Shown piece by piece: positions 26,477-38,342 of a DNA stretch of 64,000 bases. The stretch comes from Psettodes erumei (Eukaryota > Chordata > Actinopteri > Pleuronectiformes > Psettodidae). Within the stretch, counting starts at the first letter, position 1. Each line of letters opens with the position of its first letter. The stretch spans positions 50,001-114,000 of the forward strand of contig JAFBJZ010000942.1 of assembly GCA_016785225.1 (NCBI GenBank), written 5' to 3'. The translations under genes were made by a program, and so were the position numbers. The notes beneath the pieces are model-generated. The model was not told the origin of the DNA. It saw only the letters and a program-made list of their open reading frames with translations, and ran no database searches.

Positions 26477-28327
26477 TCATTGATTGTAGAGGGAGCGCTG
26501 CTCCCAGGGCATGGCCTGGATGGTGCGCGGCACGGGCGAAGGCTTGAGCGTGGGCGCTCCGTTCGGATGGAGGGAGTGGCCGATGGGGTTGATGGTGGTG
26601 AGGGGCCGCTGGGGGGCCAGAGAGAAAGTGTCCTGGTGCTTCGGCTGTGGGGGAGGGGTGGAGGAGGAGGAGGAGGAGGAGACAAAAAGAGAAACGTTAG
26701 CGAATCAGAGGAGAGAAAGACGGACGATAGAAACACGAGCTCCGGGGGGGAAAGAAGAAGGAAAACAGTGAAAAAGGGGAAAAAAAAAAAAAAAAAAGGA
26801 CGAGGATGCGACTCTTCCTCAGCGGGAGCGGCCGATCACGTCGCCGGAGCAACCGCCGAGCGTCGGATCCAAAAACACGCGGCGACAAACGTGACGGCGA
26901 GCGGTTAGCGTGGAGGGAAAAGAGCAGAGCCCCCGGTTAGTGTCAGAGAGCCTGTGGTCGCACAGCGGACCAGGGTTCGAGTCTGCTGCTTCAGGCGGCG
27001 TCTGACCTCTGACCTGAGCTCACTCTCACTGATGTGACCCAGGAGCTGGATCCAAGGAGACGCCCGGACGTTTGAGCGTCACCTGCTCCCGCCCCCACCG
27101 AACGTAATTGTGAAAATTCGCCGCCAAGGTCAGAGGTCGCGGCCGGCGCGAAACGAAAGCAGCAGACCGGAACCCGACAGGTGGGGAAGGAGGGAGCCGA
27201 GGCCGCCGCTGAGCGCTGATCTGAGGTCAGGCCCGGCGGACGCTGTTAGTAGGCGGTTAGTTACGGCGGCGCGCTCTCCTACCATGGGGTTGGCGCTCAG
27301 CCTAGTGTATCCCGAGCTCATCTCCTTTACCTCAGGCACCAGGGGCTGCAGCAGGGAGTAGGAGGAGGACGGGGCGGCGCTGGAGGAGGACACGTGCTTG
27401 TTGGAGGACGAGCTCCTCATGCTCTGCTGGCTGCTCTGGGAGGACACCGAGCTGGGACGGCCCTGCGGGGACGGGACGGGGAGGGTCAACGCAAACTTAA
27501 AAAACGAGCGGACGCGGCGGTCGCGGCCCCGCCCTCCTCCCTACCTGGTGGGGGTCGGGCTGGCTGCCGGCCTGAGACATGGGGGAGACGCAGTGGGAGG
27601 GCAGCGACTCCTGCGGGCCGTGGCCGTGCGGCGGCTGCATCATGGAGGAGGCGCTGTTCTGCTGCTGCTGTTGCTGCTGCTGCTGCTGGCGCCGAGGGGT
27701 GGAGGAGAAGTTGGAGCGACGGCTGGTGGACTGGATGGAGGGAGGGAGGGAGGAGAGAGAGAGGAGGAGGAGGAGGGGTGTTACACACAGTTTGTCAAGA
27801 GGAGGAGGAGGAGGAAGAGGAGGAAGAGGAGGAGGAGAGGTGACGGATGGATGCGATGATCTGTCGTTTCCCTCCGAATCAGACTCCTCCCACTTTGTTT
27901 TTTGCGCTCTGTCTCACTTCCTGTCTCTGACTCTACACCTGGTCATGTGAGGGGATGGAGTGATCACACACACACACACACACATACACACACGCGCACA
28001 CACACAAGTACAGGTGGGTCTGTCTACCTGCTGTCACCGTGACAACCTGCTCTGCCTGACCTCTGACCCTGGCAGGTGCAGCGTCTGCTGAAACCTCACG
28101 ACCTTTCCCTGCGAACAGAAGTGAGCTTTGTGTTTTAAAAAGGAAAATTCTGTTTGTTTGTTTGTTTGTTTGTTTATCTCAGCACGTGATTTGTTTCATT
28201 AAAATGTTTTTTTTTAAAAAAACAGTTTGTTTTCTCCTGAACTACAAAAAAGTCCAAACAGAACTTTCCTGGGTTCTGATGAGTCTGATGTTTGAGCACC
28301 TTCCTCACAGCTGATCTGCTGACTCTG

Positions 28328-28363
<36 letters not shown>

Positions 28364-28376
28364 ACACGACACACAC

Positions 28377-28414
<38 letters not shown>

Positions 28415-30077
28415 ACACTCATGCTCACACCAACCTGGTTCTTGGCCGCGGCGCTGCAGCGGTGCTGGGCCAGGTCCAGCATGGTTCGGTAGCTCTTAAA
28501 GCAGGACGGGCAGTTGAACCGGTTCTTACGAACCAACGCCGCACACACACACACACACACACGCACAGGCACGCGCGCACACACACAGACACACACACAC
28601 ATATAATTGGATTACTACACTTGTGAGGACAATCATCTGAATTAGATCCGTTCTCTGATATCCGAGCCCTGAGCCTTGGCCTGAGCTGAGCCTAGCCCTG
28701 GTCTGACCTGGTCTGGCCCTGGTCTAAGTCCAACATGGCTGCCGGTCCGGGCTGCAGCTGCAGAGAGGTCAGAGGGTCAAGAGGGCTGCATTCACACATT
28801 TCATCAAGATACAAAAATATGCATATCAACACACAAACGTTACTGCGGCGATGATGTCACACACCCGTCAGGTGGAGCGGCCGCAGGATCAAAGCGATCC
28901 AACTTTAACTGTAACATTACAGTTTAAAACGCACCCCCCCCCCACACACACACACATCTCCTCTGTCAGACCGACAATGTGCCGTGCTGCACAATTTCAT
29001 GCCTTCGTTGACAATCTGCGTGTATTCAGCAACTTTAACCAGCACTATGTATAAAAATAGGGCGACATCCTGGCACCTCTGGGTGCCTTAATGAAGGGGG
29101 GGGCTGGTTCTGTACCAGATGTTACCCCCCCCCACTGAAGAGGAAAACATGTGGCAGAGTTGAAATCTGAAGAAAAGATTCTAAATGTGCATCAGCGACC
29201 AAACTTTTAAAAGTTTTAAATGAATATTATTTTCACCTTAAATATGTTTTAAATGTGTTTCTAACTATTATTAAGGGAAATAAACTCAACGTATTTATTC
29301 TAATAAATGTGATATTCTATATGTATTAATCCGCCAGAGAAAATAGTCCCGAAACAAACAAACTGGTTGGTTTAAAGCTCCATCACATCATCGAGCCTCA
29401 AAAAGAACCGAACCACATCCTAAACGTGAACGTGTCACGGCCCATCACATCCCTCCGGGGGGGCGGAGTCGCACACCCACCCACCCACCTGGTTGGACGC
29501 GGCGGCGGTGCAGCGGTGCTGGGCCAGCTCCAGCATGGTCCGGTAGCTCTTGCAGCAGGAGGGACAGTCGAAGCGGTTGGGCCCGTCGTCGTGGATCCTC
29601 TGGTGGTTGCGGAGGTACCGGGCCAGGCGGAAGGCCTTCCCGCACAGGTCGCACATGTAGCGCTTCTGACCGTGGATCCGCATGTGGTTGCGCAGCGACA
29701 TGTAGTTGGTGTAGGGCTTGCTGCAGAAGTCGCACCTGCGGCGTGGAGATGAAAAACGGCGTGGAGGTTAGAGGCGGGCGCGCCGGGAGCCCCGCGACGC
29801 GCCGGGCCGGGGTCGGCTCCCTACCTGAAGTCTCCGGTCTTGTGGGTGAGCTTGTGGTTGAGCAGGGAGCTGGCGTGCTTGTAGGCGCAGTTGCACAGGT
29901 CGCACACGTACGGCCTCTCGTCCGACTCCATGTCGTCCGGCGCCGTCGTCGCCGGCGCCGGCGCTCGGGACTCCAGGCTGAGACTGGAGCTGGAGAGCGA
30001 CGCCGAGGAGAGACTGGAAGTGGAGAGGGCCGCCGAGGACGTGGGGAGAGGATCGCACCAGCTGATGGTCGAACTCG

Positions 30078-30117
<40 letters not shown>

Positions 30118-31846
30118 GCTTTAAAGACGAGTACGACAACATCCATGTACTGACAGCACGTGACACGCGTGGACCCAGCTGACACGAGCAGCAGAACTCG
30201 GGCCCGTGCCGCGCGAACACTTCCTGGTCGGCCCTGACACGTCCGCAGGCTGAGCGAGCTCTCTCGTGTAACGGTTGACGCCGCCGTATCGCTCACACGG
30301 CATTTTACTGTGGCTTCTGCAAACACGCCGCGTTGTGTTTGCTCAGCGACGCCGCAGGAAACACACGCAGGAGATAAGGACGAACGCCTCCGTGAGTGGA
30401 GGAAACACAATCTGATTCAGACACACGACGACAAGAAGCAGGTGGACGCAGCGGCAATGAAAGTGCACAGTCAGTAAAATAACACAACCACCTTCTTTCA
30501 TTTTAAATCCCCCCCCTGAGAAACTTCATCTGGGGGCAATAACCAGTCCCATTAATGTGTTTGCACTTTGTTATTATCTCCAAAACAGAAAGAAACACAA
30601 CTGTTGTGTTTGAATGTACCTGCAAGACACTGACAAATTGTTTGTTTACCCCCCTCTCCATGCACAACAAAAGGTTTTTGCTGTGCATTTTTAAATCGAT
30701 GCTTAAAATATTATTTACTACGACAGCAGCGTGTGAATGTACCTGGCTCGGCAAGGTGAGTTACACCTGTAAAAGTGACGCCGGCCGTCACGCATCGTGG
30801 CTAAAGGCGCGGGAGTACGAGAGGGATGCGGGAAGTTCGCGCAGCTCAGCGTGAAACACAAACGGCGAGTTTCTAACGTGCGAGTGAAGGTGAAGGTGTG
30901 TGTGCGTGTGTGTGTGTGTGGACCGGCGACCATGAATGAACCGCACAGTCTGGCACCACAAAGAGGTCTTTCAGAGTCCGCCGCGGGGCGTCTTCCGCCG
31001 CCGCTTCCTGTGGGACAGCCTGCTCCGTGTTTACTTTGCGCCGCTCGCTAACAAATATCGCAGGCTCGGCATGTACGCGCTCCCGCTCTAATAAACCCAT
31101 TCCTCCGACACAGAAGCTAACTCCTAAAAAAAAAAAAAAACACTGTTTCTCCAACATCTGAACCCCCCGTGAAAAGAAAAACGCTGTTTCCCCCCCCAGC
31201 GCTGCCTTGTTTTGCCCGGGCTCCGCTGCTTAGCTAACCGTACTCGGTTTTGGCTAATGTTGTCTGGCGTTAGCATTAGCTCAGTGTTGTTTAGCTACAT
31301 TAATACACACGTCCCTGAAAAAAACCAAAACATTTAGCATCTCTTCGCAGCCCAACACCGCCGCGGTGATAACGACAGCTCCGCCGAACCATTCACGTCG
31401 CGGGCGTTGATAGATACACAAAGCTGGAGACAGCTAGCCACTTAGCTCGGCGGCTAACCGTGAAACTAGGCCACGAGCCGCTCGCTTAGCATGACGGCTG
31501 CTATGTTTGCAGGAAGCTAACGGAGCCGCGATGCTAACTAACCCGCAGCTAACGCTAAAAATAAAAACCCGACTGACGCGGGCGGGTGACCGCGACAATT
31601 CGCCCCGTCCCCCACTCCCCGGAGAGCACGACGCGGCTCCCCCGTTAGCCGCGCGGCGCCGCTGGGTTTCCGCTCGCTAGCTTAACGGCGGCGGCAGCTG
31701 GGCTTTCTTACTCCGGAGTCGTTGGGATCCTTTTTCCAGAACAATTGGGAGCAGTGACCGAAGGTCTCTGTCGATGTCACATAATTTACTCCGTTTCTGT
31801 CCTGGAAGTCTCCGTGCGTGCTGCCGGTGTTTGTTCTGGCGTACAT
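26477..31846 (-). CDS. C2H2 zinc-finger protein, not identified
   Basis: Seven exons keep one frame (1260 nt, about 419 aa): 31846-31712 (ATG to GGA|GTAAGA; tentative), 30078-29825, 29735-29489, 28524-28435 (tentative), 27730-27545, 27462-27283 and 26644-26477 (TGA). Exons 2-3 encode three classical C2H2 fingers (CDLCNCAY..H..H, CDFCSKPY..H..H, CDLCGKAF..H..H), then a C2HC-type finger, CPSCCKSYRTMLELAQHRC. Exon 4 repeats that last finger (CPSCFKSYRTMLDLAQHRC). The C-terminal part has a run of ten Gln, Ser-rich sequence and the end WEQRSLYNQ. Tandem C2H2 fingers usually bind DNA, so a nuclear transcription regulator is the likely role; that is inference. I do not recognise the orthologue. The exon 2 acceptor uses a pure (CT)n tract. 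The first exon is supported only by phase, CpG-rich context and a good donor. Confidence 0.72.
28331..28600. repeat. (CA)n cluster around the duplicated finger exon
   Basis: CA tracts at 28331-28361, 28380-28409 and 28540-28590 bracket the short exon at 28435-28524. In the sense strand of the zinc-finger gene they read as (GT)n on both sides of that exon. Confidence 0.9.
28600..29488. other. Zinc-finger gene intron between finger exons
   Basis: AT-rich over much of its length, with no further finger exon seen. It holds a short CA tract (about 28943-28957) and a copy of the short dispersed repeat at 29325-29350. Confidence 0.55.
29325..29350. repeat. Short dispersed repeat, copy 2
   Basis: Matches 20672-20697 at 24 of 26 positions, in the same orientation. 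Lies in an intron of the zinc-finger gene. Confidence 0.5.
30080..30114. repeat. (GA)n microsatellite forming a polypyrimidine tract
   Basis: On the minus strand this reads as about 17 CT units ending in CAG directly at the 5' edge of zinc-finger exon 2 (30078). It therefore supplies the whole polypyrimidine tract of that 3' splice site. Confidence 0.9.
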
Positions 31847-32060
31847 CGTCGGTTCTCGGGTTCTTCGACTTTTTTTCTGGCTGAAAAGAAATAGGGCCGC
31901 TTTGTCGGGATCTTCTTCCGAAAAGAAAAATATTTCTTCTGTGAAATGAGCATTTTGGTGGCGGACATATGGAGGCGGGCCGGGCATTACCGCCGCCTGC
32001 CGGACCGGAGTGGAATGACACGCGGGCTGTTTTTCTTTTTTTTTTTTTAAATACCACCTG
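31150..32060 (-). promoter_or_regulatory. CpG-rich first exon and promoter area of the zinc-finger gene
   Basis: CpG-dense, with many GCTAAC/TTAGC words at 31200-31560, then the tentative first exon (31846-31712). Farther out (31970-32020) GC-rich sequence gives way to a poly-T run and a (TAA)n tract. No TATA box is obvious. The element type is inferred from position and composition. Confidence 0.4.
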
Positions 32061-32088
32061 GATGCATTCAGCGCGGGTAAAACGCAGT

Positions 32089-32090
<2 letters not shown>

Positions 32091-32147
<57 letters not shown>

Positions 32148-32150
32148 TTA
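32091..32150. repeat. (TAA)n microsatellite
   Basis: About 19 uninterrupted TAA units, followed by AT-rich sequence to about 32240. Located upstream of the zinc-finger gene's presumed promoter. Confidence 0.95.
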
Positions 32151-33909
32151 AAAATCCTAATCAACATAATATTAATAATACTAAATAATTTATTAAACAG
32201 AATATTTTCTATTAAATAAAACAAAAAAGAAAATGAATGCAAAATCATGAAGTACGTTCAAAACAATGAAAACGTGCAAGGCAGCTCATACATCGATCAA
32301 CATCGGCATCGTGGCTGTGATGAAAGCACCCGCCAGCCAATCGTATGCCTCCGTGTTCACCACTCCAGGAAATACGTGCAGATACGCGCAGCCACATTCA
32401 TCAGGCCAAAGCAGGCGCTTTTTATTTACACATCTAGTTCGCACAACATCATGTGCAAGTACACAAGTAAAAGAAGTGAACGCGTGCGTTGCCACCGACT
32501 ATTATTATTTTTTCTTCCAACGTGTTTAACATCATTATTCCAGATAAATGCTTTGACTGTGACACTTTAAGTGTGCTATATATATATCGTGATTATTATA
32601 ATCTACAACACAGAGTTGGTTATTTTGTGCCAAATCTCTCAGAGAGACTCTGTAATAAGCAGAATGACTCGCACACACGCAGTAACTAGATCCTGTACAA
32701 CATTTACAATGTGCAGCTTCACAAATACTGTGTCCAAATTAAAAATGTCAATATATATATTATTTAAAAAAAACTTGCTTACAGTGGCAACAACAGATTA
32801 AGTTATTAATACTTGTTCATACCTCATATGCAAATGCACAAAGCCTGTAAACAAAAACAAACAGTTTCTGCAGTGGAACAACACAATCGTTTAGTGTTCA
32901 CTATCACTATATCCTTGTGCGTTGGCTGATCTACGTCACACCACGGCCAATAAGTATTTAAGTTCATTACTGCTGTAAACTGTGTGGACGTGAGACTGAG
33001 TCACAACACGGGTCAGTTCACGATGGCACAGACAAACGAGTTTTATACATATTCCTATCGTTTCTAAAAACTAGAACTTATCAGTAAATTCCACATTTTT
33101 GTGTTTTTTTTCAGGAGGCTGAGAAAATGTGAATGAACAGATGATTATTTGTGAACAGCCAAAAAAAAAAGAGGAAAAAAAAAAAGTGTTGTTTAACTGT
33201 GACAGTGAAAAGATTTGGCACATAATACTGGCACCTTTAAATACCTTTCTGATTAATATTAGTCTTCAGATTACTGATATGCTGTACAAAACTGATTACA
33301 GTACATATTCACCATGTAGACATTCATGTTGTGTTTTGACGCAGCCAAATTAAAGGGTTAGAGACACAATCAAAGAAGTATGGCACCTTAACAAAGTCCA
33401 GATCAGCGTCCATAAACGAGTATATGGCGCGTTTTCACAAATCTATCGATCAATAAAGAGTCCGACGTCCTCGAGATTAACTGCACGTTAGTTACTGGCT
33501 AACCGGCTAAGCTAAGCTAACCGCAGCCCGGTTCCCTCCGCTGGTGTTCATCAGTCTGCTCGGCTGATTTCACAGTCACACAAATCGCAAATCGATTTTC
33601 CAATCGCCGTGAGATGGAGGAAACGAGCGGCCGTGTGACAGATGGCGATGAGACGTTTTAAGTTCTGAACGATGGACGGATTTGGCAAATGTTTTGTAGG
33701 AAACATGCAAAACACTCAATGTTTTACGTCCTGCGCTCCTTCTATCTGATCCTGGCTACTGTAATCAATAATCAATAAGTGAACCATCAGGACTGTGTCT
33801 GCTCCCACAAAACTTTAAATATACAAACACTGTGTGTAGTGCTGGACGACAGGAAGAGTGTGTGTGTGTGTGTGTGTTTGTGTGTGCGTGCGCGTGTGTG
33901 TGTGTGCGT
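32151..33909. other. Intergenic region and rab11fip4 3' UTR
   Basis: AT-rich sequence with no coding similarity recognised. The right part (to 33909) is presumably rab11fip4 3' UTR. A CA-rich sense-strand tract at 33860-33909 follows the rab11fip4 stop codon. A TAAGCTAAGCTAACC cluster occurs near 33506. Confidence 0.5.
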
Positions 33910-34888
33910 TTAACTCTTGATCTCCAGGATGGACGGGTTGTGGTCCAGGATGGCCAGGATGATTTTGTCCATGTACTGCCTGAGGCGCAGGTTGATCTCC
34001 TCCTGCTCCTTCAGAGCGTCCACCAGCTGGGAGGAGAGACGGGAGCGAGGAGCGGTCGGATTAAAAAAAAAACTGAAACGAGACTAAACGAATCGACGGG
34101 CGGCGGACCCACCTCGTCCCGGGACGCGTTGTCGATCTCGGCCGCCAGGCACTGGGCCTTGGTCTGGCAGGAGAACAGGTTCTTGGCCTCGTACAGACTC
34201 AGACTGAGGATCTGAGCGTTCAGGTCGTCGTTCTGGTCCCGCAGCTTGTGGTTCTCCTGAGCAAACCAGTAAAGAACGTGTTTTAGATTAGATTAAATTA
34301 GCGACCTTTACGTCACAAGCGTGAGTTTGTGCGCGAACCAGTTTCAGCCTCTTGACTTCATGCTCCATCTCGATCTCCTTGGTCCTGGCGTTGTACTCGG
34401 ACAGGCCCTTGCCCTTCCCGGGATGCTCCATCTCCAGCTTGAACAGCTGCAGGTAGTCCAGCTCCCGACGCAGGTCGTCGATCAGCTGGGGGGGAGTCGA
34501 TCGGATCAGATGGGATCAGATGGGATCAGATGGGATCAGATCCCGGCGACGCCCTGCGTGTCGGCGGCCTCACCTCCTGCATGGACTCCTTCTCCTTCTG
34601 GAAGTCGTGGCGGTTTTGCCACAGCTTGTCCATGATCTTCCTGTAGAGGTCCATCTCGTCCTTCAGCCTCAGGCTGGTGTCCTCCAGCTTGTCCGTCATC
34701 CTCTGCTTCTCCTGCGCCGGAGAGAGAAGAAGAAGAAGAAGAAACATCAGGCCTCCGTCCGCAGAGTCTGAAGCTCATCACAACGTTGGTGTCACACTCG
34801 CCTGGTCCAGTTTCTCTGTCTGAGACTTGAGTCTGCAAACGTTTATCTTCATCTCCCCGTTTTCTGTTTCCAGCTGCTCGACCCTGTG

Positions 34889-34949
<61 letters not shown>

Positions 34950-35280
34950 GCACACACACACACGCACATGGAAGTCACAAGAACACGTGTGTAAGTTACA
35001 GGTAAACACCAACACATGCGGTGCAGCCTGCAACATTTCCAAGGCGCTGATTGGCTGATGGAACGTGGTTCTGGTCCTGGTTTTCTGATCTGGATTCAGA
35101 ACCGGGTTCGGGTTTGGCGTGAGCCGACCTGTTGCAGAGCAGGTCCAGCTCGCTGTTCCGGTCCCGCTCCATCTTGCTGTACGCCTCGCGGTGCCGCCGG
35201 GACTCCTCCACCAGGCTCAGGTCCGCCCTCGTCTCCGCATCCTTCACCTGCTCCTCCAGCTCATGGACCCTGAGAAACCG

Positions 35281-35324
<44 letters not shown>

Positions 35325-37313
35325 CAGATGAAACCGTGAATCCTCGTGTGTGATGTTTGCGCGAGCGAAGTCGATCACACCTGTGCACCAGTTGTGTGTT
35401 TTCCTGCTTGAGTTTGGACTTGATGTCCCCGTTGGCCAGACTGTCGCTCTCCAACTCCGTCACCTTCTTCTCCAGGTAGCTCACCTGAGGGGCGACGACG
35501 GGGACGAGCACACGATCACGGGCCGCTCTCCTCTCGAAACCGGCGGGATTAAGTCGCGGCGCGTTCGCTCGTACCTTCTCCGTGATGTCGAGGTCGCAGG
35601 AGTCGATGCTGTCGGTGAACAGATCCTCGGTGCTGCTGCCCTGACTGGACCCGAACACGCTGTGGTTGGCCTGGAACAGCTGACTGCGGGGGGGGGGTAG
35701 CATTGCGGCGTTACCGTATTGCGCAACTGTATTGCGCAACTCCATTCATCACATGATTAGCAGGAAGTTGGGGGGTCGCTCACCGTCCGAACGCTGTGCT
35801 GGAAATCTTTCTGTTGGGGCTGAAATGAGAGAGAAACGCTTTTCATCCTGTTCACCCCCCCCCGCTCCGATTGGTTGGCGTTTGTGCGTTCGTTGTGCGT
35901 CACCTGTTGGCCTTGAGGTTTCGCAGTCGAGCCTCCAGGTCGTTGAGCAGGTTGACCTTCTTGCAGCACTGGGAGCAGTAGATGTCCAGCAGCTCGCTGT
36001 TGTACAGCTGCCGCATCTTCTGAGGCGTCTGCCCCGCGCTGAAGGAACGCACAAAACATCACGCTCGCGCCGCGCACAACCGTCGTCAACGACAACGACG
36101 ACGACAACAACAAGCTCCGGCACCGACCTCGACGGCAGCGAGGACCCCAGGTCGGAGAAGCCGTTGGTGCGGTTGTCGTCTTCGGGGCAGGGGCTGCTGG
36201 GAATGAACTCCACGTCCTCCCCCTCGCCGTAATCCTCGAACTGCTCCTCCCTGGAGACGGGGCCGGGGCGGGGACAGGGTGGGGGGGGTGGGGGGGCAGG
36301 GCGGGGGCGGGGACAGGGTGGGGTCGCATTCAAAGCACAACAGCGATGATGTGGGTGGAGGCGGGTGGGGGTGGGACTGACCTGTCCTTCTGTGCCGGTT
36401 CCACCGGGTCGCAGCAGTTGGCGTTCTCGCCGCTGCTGTCCATGGCGCACTCGCCGTCGGCGCCGCAGCCCTCGCCGTACGCAGTGCTGCATTCTGGGTA
36501 GGACCGGGTGCACACGATGATGGGGGCGCCCAGCCGGGCCTCGCCGTTCTGCACGCACAATCAAAATCACGCGCGCTCGTCTCTCGGCCCGTGTCACGTG
36601 ACTGAAGTTGGGGCTTTCCTGCTACCCGCCGCTACGTCGCTAATTCCCGCGCTCGCTCGCTTGTTGCTAAGCAACCGCTCCGTGGAGCTGACACGCGCAG
36701 CCACGCACCGCAACACACACACACACACACACAGCTCCTTCTGATATACTGTAGTTTTTTTTTTTGTTGTTTTTGTAACCCCACCCACCCCACCCCACCT
36801 CCACCCTCAGGGGCGGGGGCAGACGCCGTACCTGGTAAATGTAGCCGTTGTCGGTGACAGACGGCTGGGCGGAGGCGGAGGTGGCGCCGCGAGGACCCAC
36901 GGCCATCTTCAGGATCTCCTCGCAGCCTGGCGACAGAAGGAAGGCGGAGCGTTTGGTCGGAGCGTTTGGGCGGAGCCACGAACATCCACCCGTCTCACCT
37001 TTGATGGCGAACACTCCATGGCAGAAGTCTTTGAAGTTGATTTTCCCGTGAGCGTTCGGATCCAGGTACTGGGTCAGCGCCTTCACCTGCGGGGGACACC
37101 AGTCCGGTTTTATACATTATGATTGACAGCCGAGACTGGCTTGTGATTGGTCAGGCAGGTCGCAACATGGCGGCGCCTGCACCTGGGACGGCGAAGGAAG
37201 AGGAAGCGTTGATATAAAATGTACTGTAATCATCTGGAGTGTGTGTGTGCAGCGTGAAGAGCTGAGATGTCTGACACCCTCTGCACCATGTGAACTAATC
37301 GCCATAGCAACTG

Positions 37314-37355
<42 letters not shown>

Positions 37356-38261
37356 CAGACGCAGAGCATCCATCACACACGTTTTCAGCAGCTCTGTGGA
37401 TCATCTCAACAACCAACTGAGGATGAGGCTCCACGCCGAGCTCTGGTCGCCACGGCGACGGAGAACACAGAGATAAGAGGCGAGGGGAGGAGGAGGAGGA
37501 GGATGAAGAAGCAGCTTCCTCTTTGTACGGCTGAGTTATTTTTAGCTGCGGGTGCTTAGCCGCCATGACAGCTTGGAGGAGAAGCCGCTGGCGCTCGCTG
37601 TTAGATATGACTCATGCGGACGGATCCGGGCGTCCAGAACCTGCTCGCCATTTTCAGATTGGGCCGAGGAGCGTCCGGGGCGGCGTGACGCTCGCATCAA
37701 TTCAGCCCATAAAAAAAAAAAAAAAAAAACAACCGCAGCGCCGAGGTTCTGTTTTAATAAAGTCAGCAGGCCCGGCCCTGAGCAGAACAGAACCGTGTGC
37801 ATGTATGTAAACACAGCCGCTCGGCACCAGACACACTGATTAGTGGATCAGCACCACAGGAAGTGCCCCGTGTCCCGGTGCTGAACCCACTTCCTGTCAG
37901 GAGCGCTCTCCGTGGTGCTGAAGACGATTGCTAACGTTAGCTGCTACCTATCTGACTGTAGAACAATAAGCAACATAAAATAAATGAAATGTCAGCTGTC
38001 AGAGCTGCAATGCATTCTGGTCTCTCTGAGGATTCTGGCGGCAGAGATCAATGTATCGATGAGAAAGTCGTCAATACTGATCAGATGTTAAACAAACAAA
38101 CAAATAACCACAAAATTAAAATTAAAGTGACAGATACCGATGTAAAAAAAAAATCTGTACTGTTTCAACTTCAATAAAAAAAATGTTTAAATGACATGAA
38201 CAACACAGGTGTCGCTCCATGTTACGTAGATGTGACGGTAATCACCTGTGACGGTGGGAGA

Positions 38262-38342
<81 letters not shown>

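Noticed and set aside
26940..27000. tRNA-like B box (GGTTCGAGTCT)
   Set aside because: No matching acceptor stem, anticodon arm or convincing A box could be drawn around it; at most a decayed tRNA-derived SINE piece.
27394..27859. Overlapping plus-strand open frames of about 150 codons
   Set aside because: They are antisense shadows of the GC-rich zinc-finger exons and a following (GGA)n tract.
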